From the NCBI RefSeq assembly GCF_003854895.1, contig NZ_CP033966.1, forward strand, positions 4,464,001 to 4,528,000: a stretch of DNA of 64,000 bases, written 5' to 3'. Made by a program: the position numbers and the translations under genes. Position 1 is the first letter of the stretch; each line of letters opens with the position of its first letter. The stretch is from Pigmentiphaga sp. H8. Lineage in GTDB: Bacteria > Pseudomonadota > Gammaproteobacteria > Burkholderiales > Burkholderiaceae_B. The notes under the pieces were generated by a model. The model was not told the origin of the DNA. It saw only the letters and a program-made list of their open reading frames with translations, and searched no databases. Positions 25,565 through 34,430 of the stretch are shown piece after piece.

Positions 25565-26292
25565 AGCGTCGCCGATATCGCCTGCGCATGCTCCTGCAGC
25601 AGCGCAATGATCCGCTTGGGCGGCGCCTTGGCCAGTCGCACGGCCAGGCCCGTCACGCCTATCGCCGCCACGCACTCGCCGCTGGCATCGCGGATGGGCA
25701 CGGAAATGCCCATCACACCCTCGGCCCACTCTTCGTTGTTGACCGCGTAGCCGTCGCGCCGGACCTTCGCCATGATCTTCTCCAGCGCGGCGCGCGTGGT
25801 CGGCGTGTTGGGGCCGAAGCGCGGATAGGGCTCGGCCAGCGCATCCAGCACGGCCCCGGACGAGAACGCCAGCAGCACCTTGCCCGAAGCCGTCGCGTGC
25901 ATGGGCGCCTGCCCGCCCGTCTTCGCGTTGACGCGGATGCGGTGAGTGCCTTCGACCACGTCCAGATACACGATGCTGTCCCGGTCCAGGGCGGCCAGAT
26001 ACGAGGTCTCGCCCAGTTCATCGCGCAAGGCAACCAAGGCCGGCCGGGCCAACGCCGCCACGTTGTAGCGCTCGCGTATGCTGCTGCCCAGCGTCCAGGT
26101 CTTGAGCGTGGGCATGTAGCTCGCGTCGGGCGTCTGGCACACGTAGCCCAGATGCATCAGCGTGTTGAGCAGGCGATGGACATTGCTTTTCTGCAGCTCG
26201 GTCTCGCGGGTCAGTTCGGACAGGCTTACCGGCCCGTCGTGCTGACACAGGCGCTCGAACACCTGGAAGGCTTTGATGACTGTTTTATCCAT
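25549..26292 (-). CDS. IclR family transcriptional regulator
   Basis: 247 residues from the ATG at 26292; a longer reading to 26349 adds residues that look non-coding. HTH at about residues 5-65 (VFERLCQHDGPVSLSELTRE, LQKSNVHRLLNTLMHLGYVC), effector domain with the usual SYLAALDRDSIVYLDVVEGT, HATASGKVLLAF and EWAEGVMGISVPI. It is divergent from the Bug/cupredoxin/membrane-protein genes and probably controls them through the palindrome at 26456-26474. The ribosome site is weak. Confidence 0.93.
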   Translation of the reverse strand: MDKTVIKAFQVFERLCQHDGPVSLSELTRETELQKSNVHRLLNTLMHLGYVCQTPDASYMPTLKTWTLGSSIRERYNVAALARPALVALRDELGETSYLAALDRDSIVYLDVVEGTHRIRVNAKTGGQAPMHATASGKVLLAFSSGAVLDALAEPYPRFGPNTPTTRAALEKIMAKVRRDGYAVNNEEWAEGVMGISVPIRDASGECVAAIGVTGLAVRLAKAPPKRIIALLQEHAQAISATLGFPG

Positions 26293-26455
26293 TCGCGGTC
26301 TAGATTTTCGTGTAGCGCTGGCAGGCGCGGCCAATGATAGCAAACGCATGGCGAAGGGCCGTGACGGGCTGGGTACGACCGGGCGTGCGCCGAACCCGGC
26401 GAATTCGGACTGCGATACATTGGACGACCGCGAAGTGAGCGGATCCGCAACCTGG

Positions 26456-26474
26456 CGTTCACCTTAAGTGAACG
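26456..26474. promoter_or_regulatory. Palindromic operator candidate (IclR type)
   Basis: CGTTCACCTTAAGTGAACG is a 7+5+7 perfect inverted repeat in the 257-bp gap between the divergent IclR and Bug genes, 76 bp upstream of the Bug start. Size and symmetry suit an IclR dimer site. No clear -35/-10 pair was fixed. Confidence 0.5.
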
Positions 26475-26549
26475 ACTTAACGGTTGTGCGTCTTCTACGC
26501 CGCGCCGGCTCTCGATAGGATCGCCGTTTCACCTCCTGCGAGACGACCC

Positions 26550-27530
26550 ATGAAGCGTCTGTCCACGATCATGATGGCCATGGCGGCCATCGCCGCCCTT
26601 CCCGCCCGGGCCGAGTATCCCGAAAAGCCGATAACGATCGTCGTGCCGTTCGCCGCCGGCGGGCCGACCGACAAGGTCGCACGCGACTTCGCGGAAGCAC
26701 TGCGCAAGCAGTTGGGCAATATCGTGGTCCTTGTCGACAACGCTGGTGGAGCCGGCGGCACGATCGGGGCCGCCAAGGCTGCGCGTGCGTCCAATGACGG
26801 CTACACGCTGCTGCTGCACCACGTCAGCCTCGCCACCTCGCCCGCGCTGTACAGCAAGCTGCCCTACAAGACCTTGGACGATTTCGAGTATCTCGGCATG
26901 ATCAACGAGGTGCCGATGACCGTCATCAGCACGAAGAAACTGCCCGCTGCCACTTTCGCCGAGCTGCACAAGTGGCTGGGAGACCATCGCGGGAAGATCA
27001 ACATCGCCAACGCCGGTGTCGGTTCGGCCTCGCACCTGTGCGGGCTCATGCTTCAAAACGCGCTCAAGATCGAGATGCAAGCCATTTCCTACAAGGGCAC
27101 CGCGCCGGCGATGACCGATCTCATCAGCGGCCAGGTCGATGTCATGTGCGATCAGACGACCAACACCACCGCGCAGATCGAGGCGGGCATGGTCAAGGCG
27201 TTCGCGGTGACGACGCAGCAACGGCTGAAGACGCCGGCACTGGCCGCGCTGCCCACCTTGGATGAAAGCGGCCTGAAAGGCTTCAACGTCACCATCTGGC
27301 ACGGCCTGTTCGCGCCCAAGGGCACGCCGAAGGCAATCACCGACAAGCTCAATTCGGCGCTGAAGGTGGCCTTGAAAGATCCCGTCTTCGTGAAAAGCCA
27401 GGAAGGGCTCGGCGCGGTCATCATCAACGACGCCCGGGTCAATGGCCCCGAACAGAAGAAATTCGTGGAAGCCGAAATAGAAAAATGGGGTTCGGTCATC
27501 AAGGCCGCCGGACAACAGTACGTGCAATGA
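26550..27530 (+). CDS. Bug-type solute receptor of a tripartite tricarboxylate transporter
   Basis: 326 residues. The signal peptide is MKRLSTIMMAMAAIAALPA followed by RA. Hallmarks: KPITIVVPFAAGGPTDKVA, VDNAGGAGGTIGAA, DGYTLLL and INIANAGVGSASHLCG. The ATG at 26550 is taken over one 22 codons upstream because it begins the signal peptide. The receptor gene is followed after 14 bp by a cupredoxin-like gene, an unusual partner. The ligand is unknown. Confidence 0.93.
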   Translation: MKRLSTIMMAMAAIAALPARAEYPEKPITIVVPFAAGGPTDKVARDFAEALRKQLGNIVVLVDNAGGAGGTIGAAKAARASNDGYTLLLHHVSLATSPALYSKLPYKTLDDFEYLGMINEVPMTVISTKKLPAATFAELHKWLGDHRGKINIANAGVGSASHLCGLMLQNALKIEMQAISYKGTAPAMTDLISGQVDVMCDQTTNTTAQIEAGMVKAFAVTTQQRLKTPALAALPTLDESGLKGFNVTIWHGLFAPKGTPKAITDKLNSALKVALKDPVFVKSQEGLGAVIINDARVNGPEQKKFVEAEIEKWGSVIKAAGQQYVQ

Positions 27531-27544
27531 CCGCGGAGACCGTC

Positions 27545-27898
27545 ATGACTGACCGTTCTCGGCGGCGGCTGATTGCGCTGGCGGCGATGGTGGCATTGGG
27601 CGGCACCGCCGTCGCCGCCGCTTCCACGCAGTCCTTTTCCGTCCAGATCGTTGGCGGCCGCGTGAAGGGCGACGAGACGCTGAAGGTGCGCAAGGGCGAC
27701 CAGGTCCGGGTCAGCCTGACCAGCGACCAGCCGATGATGCTGCACCTGCACGGTTACGAGATCGAGGCCAGGGTCGAGCCGCCGGCGCCGGCGCTGCTGG
27801 CATTCAAGGCTGACCTGGCCGGCCGCTTTCCCGTGCACGTACACACCCATGGGGCTGGCAATCATCGTGCCGTGCTGTTCATCGAAGTCCATCCATAG
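27545..27898 (+). CDS. Exported cupredoxin-like protein
   Basis: 117 residues. The ATG at 27545 has GGAGA 6 bases upstream; another ATG at 27527 overlaps the Bug stop. The N-terminus has a basic start with paired arginines and a hydrophobic core (RRRLIALAAMVALGGTAVAA), so export is likely. The rest is a single cupredoxin-like beta sandwich (GDQVRVSLTSDQPMMLHLHG ... FPVHVHTHGAGNHRAVLFIE). It has many His but no Cys at the copper-ligand position, so it is not a blue-copper protein; a His/Met copper site is possible. Probably translated together with the large membrane protein downstream. Confidence 0.78.
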   Translation: MTDRSRRRLIALAAMVALGGTAVAAASTQSFSVQIVGGRVKGDETLKVRKGDQVRVSLTSDQPMMLHLHGYEIEARVEPPAPALLAFKADLAGRFPVHVHTHGAGNHRAVLFIEVHP

Positions 27899-29396
27899 CC
27901 GTGCGGCGCCTGGCAGGTCCTCATCGCGAGGCTTGAACGGGGCCTTTCCGGTCCTCGTCCTGGCGGGCGCCGCGTCCGACGCGCAGGCGCACGGGTTCGG
28001 ACAGCGCTTCGACCTGCCGCTGCCGCTGTGGCTGTGGCTGACCGGGGCCGGCGCAACCATCGTGCTCACGTTCGCAGCGCTGGCGCTGTTCGCGCGCCGG
28101 CGCGACTTCGGCGCGTCATTCCTTCGCAGTATCGACCTGCTGCGGTTCCCGCTGCTGCGCCGCGTGGCCCATCCGCTCGCGGCTCTGCTGCGCGCCATCG
28201 GTTGCGCGCTGTTCGCGCTGATCCTGGCGACGGGCTTCTACGGGAGTTCCGACGCCTATGCGAACCTGACCGTCACGATGGTCTGGGTGCTGTGGTGGGT
28301 GGGCATGGCCTTTTTCTGCGCGCTGATCGGCGACCTGTGGGACATCGTCAATCCGTTGCCTGTGCTGTATCGCGCGGCCGTGCGCTTGATCGGCTGCCGG
28401 GAATCGCTGGGCTGGACCTACCCCGCACGATGGGCCACATGGCCGGCGGTCGCCTTGTTCTTCGCCTTCGCCTGGGCCGAGCTGATCTGGCAGGACAAGG
28501 ACGTGCCGCGCGCCCTCGCCACCGCCCTGCTGGCCTATTCGGCGCTGAGCTGGGTCGGCATGCTGCTCTTCGGTGTCGAGGCCTGGCGCCGGCAGGCCGA
28601 CGCTTTCGCGATGGTGTTTCGGGTGCTGGGCCGGTTTGCACCGCTCGAACTTCGCGGTTCGACACCCACCGAACCCGCGTGTCTGCGCCTGCGTCCCTAC
28701 GCCGCCGGACTGCTGACCAACGAACCGGTGTCGAATTCGATGGCGGCCTTCGTCCTGCTGATGCTCGCAACCGTCACCTTCGACGGGTTCCATGAAACGC
28801 CCCTGATGGATCGCATCGGAACCGCCGCGCAGATGTCGCGCCCCGTGGCCGAGACGCTGTTCACGCTCTCCTCCATCACGGCGCTGGACGAGACGCAATG
28901 GCTGAACACCGTCCTGCTGTTGCTGTTCCCGCTCGGCTTCGTGCTGATCTTTCGCGGTGTCAACGCATGGATGTTGCGCCTGGCCGGCGCAACTGCCAGC
29001 ACCGGCCATACCCAGGTCGATCTGAACGTGATGGTATGGAGCCTCGTGCCGATCGCCGTGGCCTATCACCTTGCCCACTATGCGTCGCTGCTGCTGACCA
29101 CGGGCCAGTTCATCATCCCGCTGGCGTCGGATCCGTTCGGCTGGGGCTGGAACCTGTTCGGCACGCGCGGGCGCACCGTCGATCTCGGCATCGTCAGTCC
29201 GGCCGTCTACTGGTACGTTGCCGTCACGCTGATCGTCGTCGGCCATGTGCTGGCGGTCATCGTCGCGCACGTCGAAGCGGCGCGGCGTTTCGAGAGCCAC
29301 CGCGCGGCGCTGATGAGCCAGTTGCCGATGCTCGCGCTGATGGTGGCCTATACCAGCCTGAGCCTGTGGATCATGGCCCAGCCCATCGTCGGCTGA
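27849..29396 (+). CDS. Multi-spanning membrane protein with exported N-terminus
   Basis: Up to 515 residues. The ATG at 27849 would overlap the cupredoxin gene by 50 bp and give a junk-like first 28 residues; a TTG at 27933 starts a clean signal peptide (MNGAFPVLVLAGAASDAQA, then HGFGQRFDLPLPLWLWL) and may be the true start. About ten transmembrane helices follow, with a conserved-looking FWxALIGDLWDIVNPLPVLY-type loop and LAHYASLLLTTGQFIIPLAS. From memory, relatives are sometimes labelled fenitrothion hydrolase; I cannot confirm this and see no hydrolase motif. Coupling to the cupredoxin gene suggests a copper- or redox-related membrane complex. Confidence 0.75.
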   Translation: MGLAIIVPCCSSKSIHSRAAPGRSSSRGLNGAFPVLVLAGAASDAQAHGFGQRFDLPLPLWLWLTGAGATIVLTFAALALFARRRDFGASFLRSIDLLRFPLLRRVAHPLAALLRAIGCALFALILATGFYGSSDAYANLTVTMVWVLWWVGMAFFCALIGDLWDIVNPLPVLYRAAVRLIGCRESLGWTYPARWATWPAVALFFAFAWAELIWQDKDVPRALATALLAYSALSWVGMLLFGVEAWRRQADAFAMVFRVLGRFAPLELRGSTPTEPACLRLRPYAAGLLTNEPVSNSMAAFVLLMLATVTFDGFHETPLMDRIGTAAQMSRPVAETLFTLSSITALDETQWLNTVLLLLFPLGFVLIFRGVNAWMLRLAGATASTGHTQVDLNVMVWSLVPIAVAYHLAHYASLLLTTGQFIIPLASDPFGWGWNLFGTRGRTVDLGIVSPAVYWYVAVTLIVVGHVLAVIVAHVEAARRFESHRAALMSQLPMLALMVAYTSLSLWIMAQPIVG

Positions 29397-29398
29397 TA

Positions 29399-29878
29399 TC
29401 AGGGCGTGGGGCGCTGCTGCTGCGCCTGCGCCCAGGACTGGAAGTCGCTCTTGTCGCTCGACCAGTGCAGGTGGACGATACGGAAGCTGTCGCCAACGCG
29501 CCGCACGATCGCCGTTTCCAGCGTGACCTGGTCGATTTCCTTACCGTTGGGCAGCTTGCCGGTGACGCGGTAGGTGCTCAGCACCCAGCGTTCGTTGCCG
29601 CTGCCGCCCAGGCGCCTGGCCTGCAGCTTCCAATCGGAAATGGCGGCCATGTCGATATCGTTCGGCAGATGGCTCAACGCATAGGCCTCGACCGTCGGGT
29701 CCATGGTACCGAACTCGAACACGACCAGCCCGCGGTCCAGGTGCGAGAGCGCCGCGCCCGTATCCTTGCGCTTGAGGGCCGCGTGGAAACCATCTACCGC
29801 ATCGGCGGGGAGTCTGGCGCTCTGCGCCCACGCCGAGCCGGCCAGCACCAGGCCCGCGGCCATGAGCAGCGGACGCAT
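29399..29878 (-). CDS. Exported NTF2/SnoaL-like protein
   Basis: 159 residues from the ATG at 29878 (signal peptide RPLLMAAGLVLAGSAWAQS). The mature part (AVDGFHAALKRKDTGAALSH, LDRGLVVFEFG, then WVLSTYRVTGKLPNGKEIDQ and RIVHLHWSSD) has the cone-shaped NTF2/SnoaL/DUF4440 pattern. Such domains bind small ligands or mediate association; catalysis cannot be claimed. It lies 4 bp downstream of the next gene on the same strand and 2 bp from the end of the membrane protein gene. Confidence 0.75.
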   Translation of the reverse strand: MRPLLMAAGLVLAGSAWAQSARLPADAVDGFHAALKRKDTGAALSHLDRGLVVFEFGTMDPTVEAYALSHLPNDIDMAAISDWKLQARRLGGSGNERWVLSTYRVTGKLPNGKEIDQVTLETAIVRRVGDSFRIVHLHWSSDKSDFQSWAQAQQQRPTP

Positions 29879-29882
29879 CCGT

Positions 29883-30353
29883 TCAGGCCACACGCGGCTT
29901 GCCCCCATCGTCACCAAGCGAGGTTGCCGGCGGATCGGGGTCGAGTTCTTCGACGACGAACAGGTCGCCCGCGGCCATTCCGTCGAGCGAGCCATCCTTG
30001 CTGCGCACCGTGATCGCATCCGCGGTATTGCTCTGGACCCAGTAGACCTGCCCGAAGCGCGCCCCTTTCAGTACGGTCAACCGCCAGCCGCGCAATGCAT
30101 TGGGTGCCGGCGGTGCCGCTTTCGGACCGAGCGGCTGCAGGCGCAGCGTGTAGACGCGCCCCGTCTTGCCGGGCGAGCCGAGGCCGGTCACTTTGCCGGG
30201 ATAGCGCCGCAGCACCGGGTCGACGATCGGGTCATGGCCGGCGAGCAGCATGCCATCGCGCCATGCGGGATCGGCCGAGGCATCCAGCGCGAGCAGCAAG
30301 GCACCAGCCATCAACGAGACCCGAGCACCGCGCGAGATCCATTTCAGCAACAT
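29883..30353 (-). CDS. Exported protein of unknown function
   Basis: 156 residues from the ATG at 30353, which begins a signal peptide (KWISRGARVSLMAGALLLAL, then DASA). The mature part is beta-rich (VTGLGSPGKTGRVYTLRLQP, GARFGQVYWVQSNTADAITV, GDLFVVEEL). I do not recognise a family. It forms a two-gene unit with the NTF2-like gene, inserted between two gene groups of the other strand. Confidence 0.65.
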   Translation of the reverse strand: MLLKWISRGARVSLMAGALLLALDASADPAWRDGMLLAGHDPIVDPVLRRYPGKVTGLGSPGKTGRVYTLRLQPLGPKAAPPAPNALRGWRLTVLKGARFGQVYWVQSNTADAITVRSKDGSLDGMAAGDLFVVEELDPDPPATSLGDDGGKPRVA

Positions 30354-30622
30354 CGTCGTCCCCGTCCTTTGCTTGAAGGCTCGCAGTATCAACCAGCGCC
30401 GCGGACGCTTGCAAGAGGGACCACGCCGGCAACCGGGCGGAGTTCATGCGCGGAGCAAACATCGATTGCTGGCATAAGAACCAGCATCCACGCGGGTTTT
30501 CATCAGGTGCGGCGGGCGCGGCGCATCGACGGCGATGCCTGCCCGTTCACCTATGCCGAACGAGTTAACCGCCAGTTGTCTTCCGGCGTACCAGGGCCGC
30601 GACTATAACCGGGGCCACGGCC

Positions 30623-31207
30623 ATGGCTCGCACGGCTTCGGTAATCCGCGTTGATGAATTCGAACAAGATGACATGCAATCTTCCCTGACAGAGACAAGA
30701 CGTTGGCCGTGGTGGTTCCTGGCCTCGATCGCTGCCCTATCGATCGCGTGGTGGCAACCATGGCATGACGACCCAGCGGAACCTGCGGCGGCCTTGATGC
30801 CGGACTCCGCTCCGCTGTGCGCCCACGATGCGGACAAGTCCGTCGCACCGGGCCAGGCCGCGACGTCCGCGCCGGCGCTCAAGCTGGAAGGCACGGTCGT
30901 CGGCGGCGCAGGCAGTTTCGCGATGGTGCGTCACACGGCCGACTCGCGGCTCGTGCAGCTCCGCGTGGGCGATCGCGTCGACGACCTCGTCGTCACCGAA
31001 ATCGAATCCGGCAAGGTCGTGCTGGCCGGCGCGACAGGCATCGTCGCGATCGAAACCTGGCCGCAGGCCGCGACCGACGCAGGCGCGGGCGCCGCGGAAC
31101 CGGCTCCGCCCGCTTCCGCCCCGCCTGCACCTCCCCTGCTTCCCATCGAGCAACTACCCGAGGCCTATCGCGGGCCCGCGCCCGAGAACGCAGTCGAAGG
31201 GCATTGA
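30623..31207 (+). CDS. GspC-like inner-membrane protein
   Basis: 194 residues (or 177 if the ATG at 30674 is used; neither start has a good ribosome site). One transmembrane helix (WPWWFLASIAALSIAWW), then a periplasmic domain at about residues 85-145 (LKLEGTVVGGAGSFAMVRH, LVQLRVGDRVDDLVVTEIES, GKVVLAGATG) that matches the HR domain of type II secretion protein GspC/PilP. The tail is Ala/Pro-rich. No other secretion genes lie nearby, so it is an orphan. It is 58 bp upstream of the LVIVD lipoprotein gene, whose product may be its partner. Confidence 0.72.
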   Translation: MARTASVIRVDEFEQDDMQSSLTETRRWPWWFLASIAALSIAWWQPWHDDPAEPAAALMPDSAPLCAHDADKSVAPGQAATSAPALKLEGTVVGGAGSFAMVRHTADSRLVQLRVGDRVDDLVVTEIESGKVVLAGATGIVAIETWPQAATDAGAGAAEPAPPASAPPAPPLLPIEQLPEAYRGPAPENAVEGH

Positions 31208-31265
31208 CCCGCGATTGCCCCACCCCGCTTACCAACAACCACTCTTGAATGAGAGGAGACAAAAC

Positions 31266-33374
31266 GTGAAAACGCACATCGGCCTGTCCATGGTCGCTTT
31301 GGCCACGGCTGCGTTGATCGCCGCCTGTGGCAGCGATAACGACCCGGTATCCGGCACGGACACGCCGGTCGCCGGCGACCCCATCCCGGCGAAGAAAATC
31401 GAATACTGCGAACCGGGCCCCGGCGACCAGCCCGAAACCGGCATCCGTGGCGGGATTCCCGCCGCTGACCGTGGCCCCGTCAAAAACAACGTGACCTTCA
31501 AGGGTTTCTGGTGCGGCGCGCACAAAGTCGCACAGCACAAGCTGTTCGACCGGGGCGCCTTTGGCGATCTGCAAATCAAGGGCCGTTGTGCCTACGCCTC
31601 CCGGCGCGACGGTGCCAAGGATGCCCTGGGCCAGCCGATTACCGACCAGAAGCAATACGTCGGGACCGTCGTGTTCGACATGAAAACCCCGACGAAGATG
31701 GCGATCACGCCCGACGACGACCAGGTCGGCCACGCTTCCTTCGATCCGGCCGGTCCGAATCCGTATGGGAAAGTCCTGCGCACGCCCGCGATGATCCGTG
31801 CCTACTCGGCGCTCGAGCTCCAGGGCAACATCATGATCGGCGCCTACAAGGACAACGGCCCCACCGTGGCCGGCAAGGTCACCAACCCGCTGGACGTCTA
31901 TGACGTCAGCGACTGCCTCCACCCCGTTCCGCTCAGCACCACCTACAACACTCCCCAGGGCAACCACGACGGCTGGCTTACGCCCGACGGCAAGACTTAC
32001 TACGGCATCCCGTTCAGCGGCGACCCGATCATCGGCCGCGGCAACGTCGACAACGGCAACAAGAACCAGGTCGTTCCCGAAGCCGTCAATCGCATCGACA
32101 TGCATGTGACCGACCTGTCGGATCCAAGGAAACCGAAGGCCCTGCTGAACTGGAACCGCCTGGACCTGCCCCAGGAGGTCCAGGACAACCTGGACTGGAA
32201 GATCCTGAACACGACCCACTTCCACGACGTCAGCACCAATAACGATGGAACGCGCGTCTACATGGCGCTGTATGGCGGCACCAACTCCCTGGGCGGGGGC
32301 AACAAGAGCGCCATCGAGGCACGGACCCAGCGCTGCGGCAACGGCCTGCTCATCATGGACTCGAGCGACATCGTCAAGCGGGTGGCCAATCCGAAGTTGA
32401 AGTACATCAGCTTCGTCTCGTGGTGCGACGACAAGCAGATGATCGACCCCGACTTCGGCAACGGCGAAACGGCGTCGGCCCATGCGACCGAGTGGGTGCG
32501 CCACGTCAACGGCAAGGAGTACATCGTCTCGACCGAAGAGTCGGGCGGCGGCCTGGGCGGCACGCCTTCGGGAATCTGCGCGCACCAATCCTACGCGCGC
32601 ATGATCGACATCTCGGACGAGAAGAACCCGCAGGTCGTCGGCACCTACAAGTCGGATGCCAACAAGCCCGAGAACTGCGAGAAGAACCTGGCCGAGGACA
32701 CCTGGGCGGGCATGACGCACTACATCGGCTTCGACGACCGCAGCAACATGCGCGTGGCGGTCTATGCGAGCGCCTACGGCGGCATCCGCTTCGTGGACTG
32801 GAAGGACCCCGCACGCCCCATCGAGGTCGCCTACTACATCAAGGAGCGCAATACGAGCGACCAGATGGACTTCACGCGCCCCGACCCGCGCTATGACACC
32901 GAGAACTGCCTGTACTACACGGGCTGGAACCAGGGCGGCCTGGTGTCTGTGGAGTTGACCAATCCCGAATACAACCCCTGCATGAGCCGTGGCGCGAGCG
33001 TCAAGGGGAAGGTGGTTTCGGCGAAGGGCAACCTGGACGTCGCGGTGGAAGCCAGCCGCAACGGCAACGGCGCCCCCGCCGTGGCCAGCATGACCCTCAA
33101 GGGCCAGGGCCACGATGCGCAGCTGACCTCGGTGACGCGACTCGGCTCGGCAATCGATGCCGACGGCGATATCACCGCGGCCAGGAACTCGGTGCAGATC
33201 GACGGCAGCGGCACCTTCGACGGCAAACCGGCGACGTTCCGTGTCCTGGTCCAGGACAACAGCAACAACACCGGCATCTTCTCCTTCACCTGCACGTCGG
33301 GATGCGATTTCTCGACCAGCGGCTACATGGACGGCAGCGGTGGCAACAAGCTGGTGGTAAGCCAGAAAAACTGA
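31266..33374 (+). CDS. LVIVD-repeat lipoprotein (beta-propeller)
   Basis: 702 residues from the GTG at 31266, which has GAGGAG upstream; longer readings upstream are an artefact of GC-rich DNA. A lipobox LIAAC puts the lipid at C21. The body has several LVIVD-like blades (NPLDVYDVSDCLHPVPLSTT, NRIDMHVTDLSDPRKPKALL, YARMIDISDEKNPQVVGTYK, GGIRFVDWKDPARPIEVAYY). The C-terminal 140 residues are a separate beta-rich domain ending in FSFTCTSGCDFSTSGYMDG. Probably a surface or periplasmic protein; enzymatic activity is not evident. A hairpin follows the gene. Confidence 0.82.
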   Translation: MKTHIGLSMVALATAALIAACGSDNDPVSGTDTPVAGDPIPAKKIEYCEPGPGDQPETGIRGGIPAADRGPVKNNVTFKGFWCGAHKVAQHKLFDRGAFGDLQIKGRCAYASRRDGAKDALGQPITDQKQYVGTVVFDMKTPTKMAITPDDDQVGHASFDPAGPNPYGKVLRTPAMIRAYSALELQGNIMIGAYKDNGPTVAGKVTNPLDVYDVSDCLHPVPLSTTYNTPQGNHDGWLTPDGKTYYGIPFSGDPIIGRGNVDNGNKNQVVPEAVNRIDMHVTDLSDPRKPKALLNWNRLDLPQEVQDNLDWKILNTTHFHDVSTNNDGTRVYMALYGGTNSLGGGNKSAIEARTQRCGNGLLIMDSSDIVKRVANPKLKYISFVSWCDDKQMIDPDFGNGETASAHATEWVRHVNGKEYIVSTEESGGGLGGTPSGICAHQSYARMIDISDEKNPQVVGTYKSDANKPENCEKNLAEDTWAGMTHYIGFDDRSNMRVAVYASAYGGIRFVDWKDPARPIEVAYYIKERNTSDQMDFTRPDPRYDTENCLYYTGWNQGGLVSVELTNPEYNPCMSRGASVKGKVVSAKGNLDVAVEASRNGNGAPAVASMTLKGQGHDAQLTSVTRLGSAIDADGDITAARNSVQIDGSGTFDGKPATFRVLVQDNSNNTGIFSFTCTSGCDFSTSGYMDGSGGNKLVVSQKN

Positions 33375-33382
33375 CGGACGTC

Positions 33383-33423
33383 GGCAGCGGCTCGCCGTTC
33401 GAAACGATCGGCAAGCCGCTGCC
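33383..33423 (+). terminator. Long hairpin after the LVIVD lipoprotein gene
   Basis: Arms GGCAGCGGCT (33383-33392) and AGCCGCTGCC (33414-33423), extended inward by GCCG/CGGC. The stem is strong but no T-run follows. Confidence 0.5.
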
Positions 33424-33490
33424 CCAGGCGCTATAGAATACGCACAAAGCAAGAAAATCAAGAAAATCCAATGGGGAGGCAAGATCCACA

Positions 33491-34387
33491 GTGCGCGAAG
33501 CTCATCTGCGCGATTTGATAGCGGTTGTCGAAACGGGTAGCGTTCGATCCGCTGCCCGGACACTCGGCCTCGCACAAGCCGCCGTCAGCAAGAACCTTAC
33601 CGCTCTCGAGAAATCGTTGGGCGTGCCCCTGCTGATCCGCTCCGCCCGAGGTGTCGAACCCACCGAGATCGGCCGCATGGTACTGCGCCGCGCGCGCGTC
33701 ATCGATGCCGAACTGCGCAATCTGCACGAGGAAATCGAACGGTTCAGCGGCGAACACCACAGCCAGGTCAAGATCGGCCTGTCGGCCACCGCCGAGGCGA
33801 TGCTGTTGTCCGAAGCCGTGGCCCGCTTTCGCGACTGCAGGCCGAACACGCAGATCAGCGTGTACGGCGGCCGCTCGTCTTCCACCATCGCGGCGCTGCG
33901 CGAGGCCAGGATCGATTTCGCGGTCAGCCCGCTGCCGGCCGACCAGAGCATCACCGACCTGCATACCGAACGCTTGTGCAGTTCGGACCTGGGCATCATC
34001 GTGCGCGCCGACCACCCCGCCGCCGACGCCCGCGACCTGGCCAGCCTCGTCCCCTACGGCTGGCTGTACAGCGTGCAGCAGTCCGGCGGCCCCATGATCG
34101 TCTCGCTGATGCGCAAGCAGGGCCTGCCCGACCCCACGCTGGTCGCGCACTGCAATTCGGCCAGCGCGCTGGTCGACATGCTGCTCCAGGGCGACTATGT
34201 CGCGATCAACAGCCTGGCGGCGCTGGAGCCCCTGCGGCAGCGGGGATTGCTGAAATTCCTGCCCATCGATCTCGATCTGCCGCTAGCCGTGCAGTACCTG
34301 ATCACGCCGACGATGCGGCCGCTGACCGCAGCAGCTGCGGCGCTTGCGGCCGAATTCCGGCGCGCCTCGCGCCGGCTGAGGCGGTGA
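33491..34387 (+). CDS. LysR family transcriptional regulator
   Basis: 298 residues starting at GTG 33491, with GGGGAGG upstream. The HTH lies at about residues 15-55 (GSVRSAARTLGLAQAAVSKN, LTALEKSLGVPLLIRSARGV), followed by a GbpR-like effector domain (VKIGLSATAEAMLLSEAVAR). No divergent target gene sits beside it: upstream is the end of the LVIVD gene and downstream is a convergent hydrolase gene. Its targets are unknown. Confidence 0.92.
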   Translation: MREAHLRDLIAVVETGSVRSAARTLGLAQAAVSKNLTALEKSLGVPLLIRSARGVEPTEIGRMVLRRARVIDAELRNLHEEIERFSGEHHSQVKIGLSATAEAMLLSEAVARFRDCRPNTQISVYGGRSSSTIAALREARIDFAVSPLPADQSITDLHTERLCSSDLGIIVRADHPAADARDLASLVPYGWLYSVQQSGGPMIVSLMRKQGLPDPTLVAHCNSASALVDMLLQGDYVAINSLAALEPLRQRGLLKFLPIDLDLPLAVQYLITPTMRPLTAAAAALAAEFRRASRRLRR

Positions 34388-34430
34388 AACGCTCTACCCG
34401 AGGCGTTCGGCTCCGCGCGGTATCGGCCGA

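Noticed and set aside
30993..33575. An 860-codon open frame on the - strand
   Set aside because: Antisense to the LVIVD lipoprotein gene, which has a lipobox, a good ribosome site and clear repeats; the frame itself has none.
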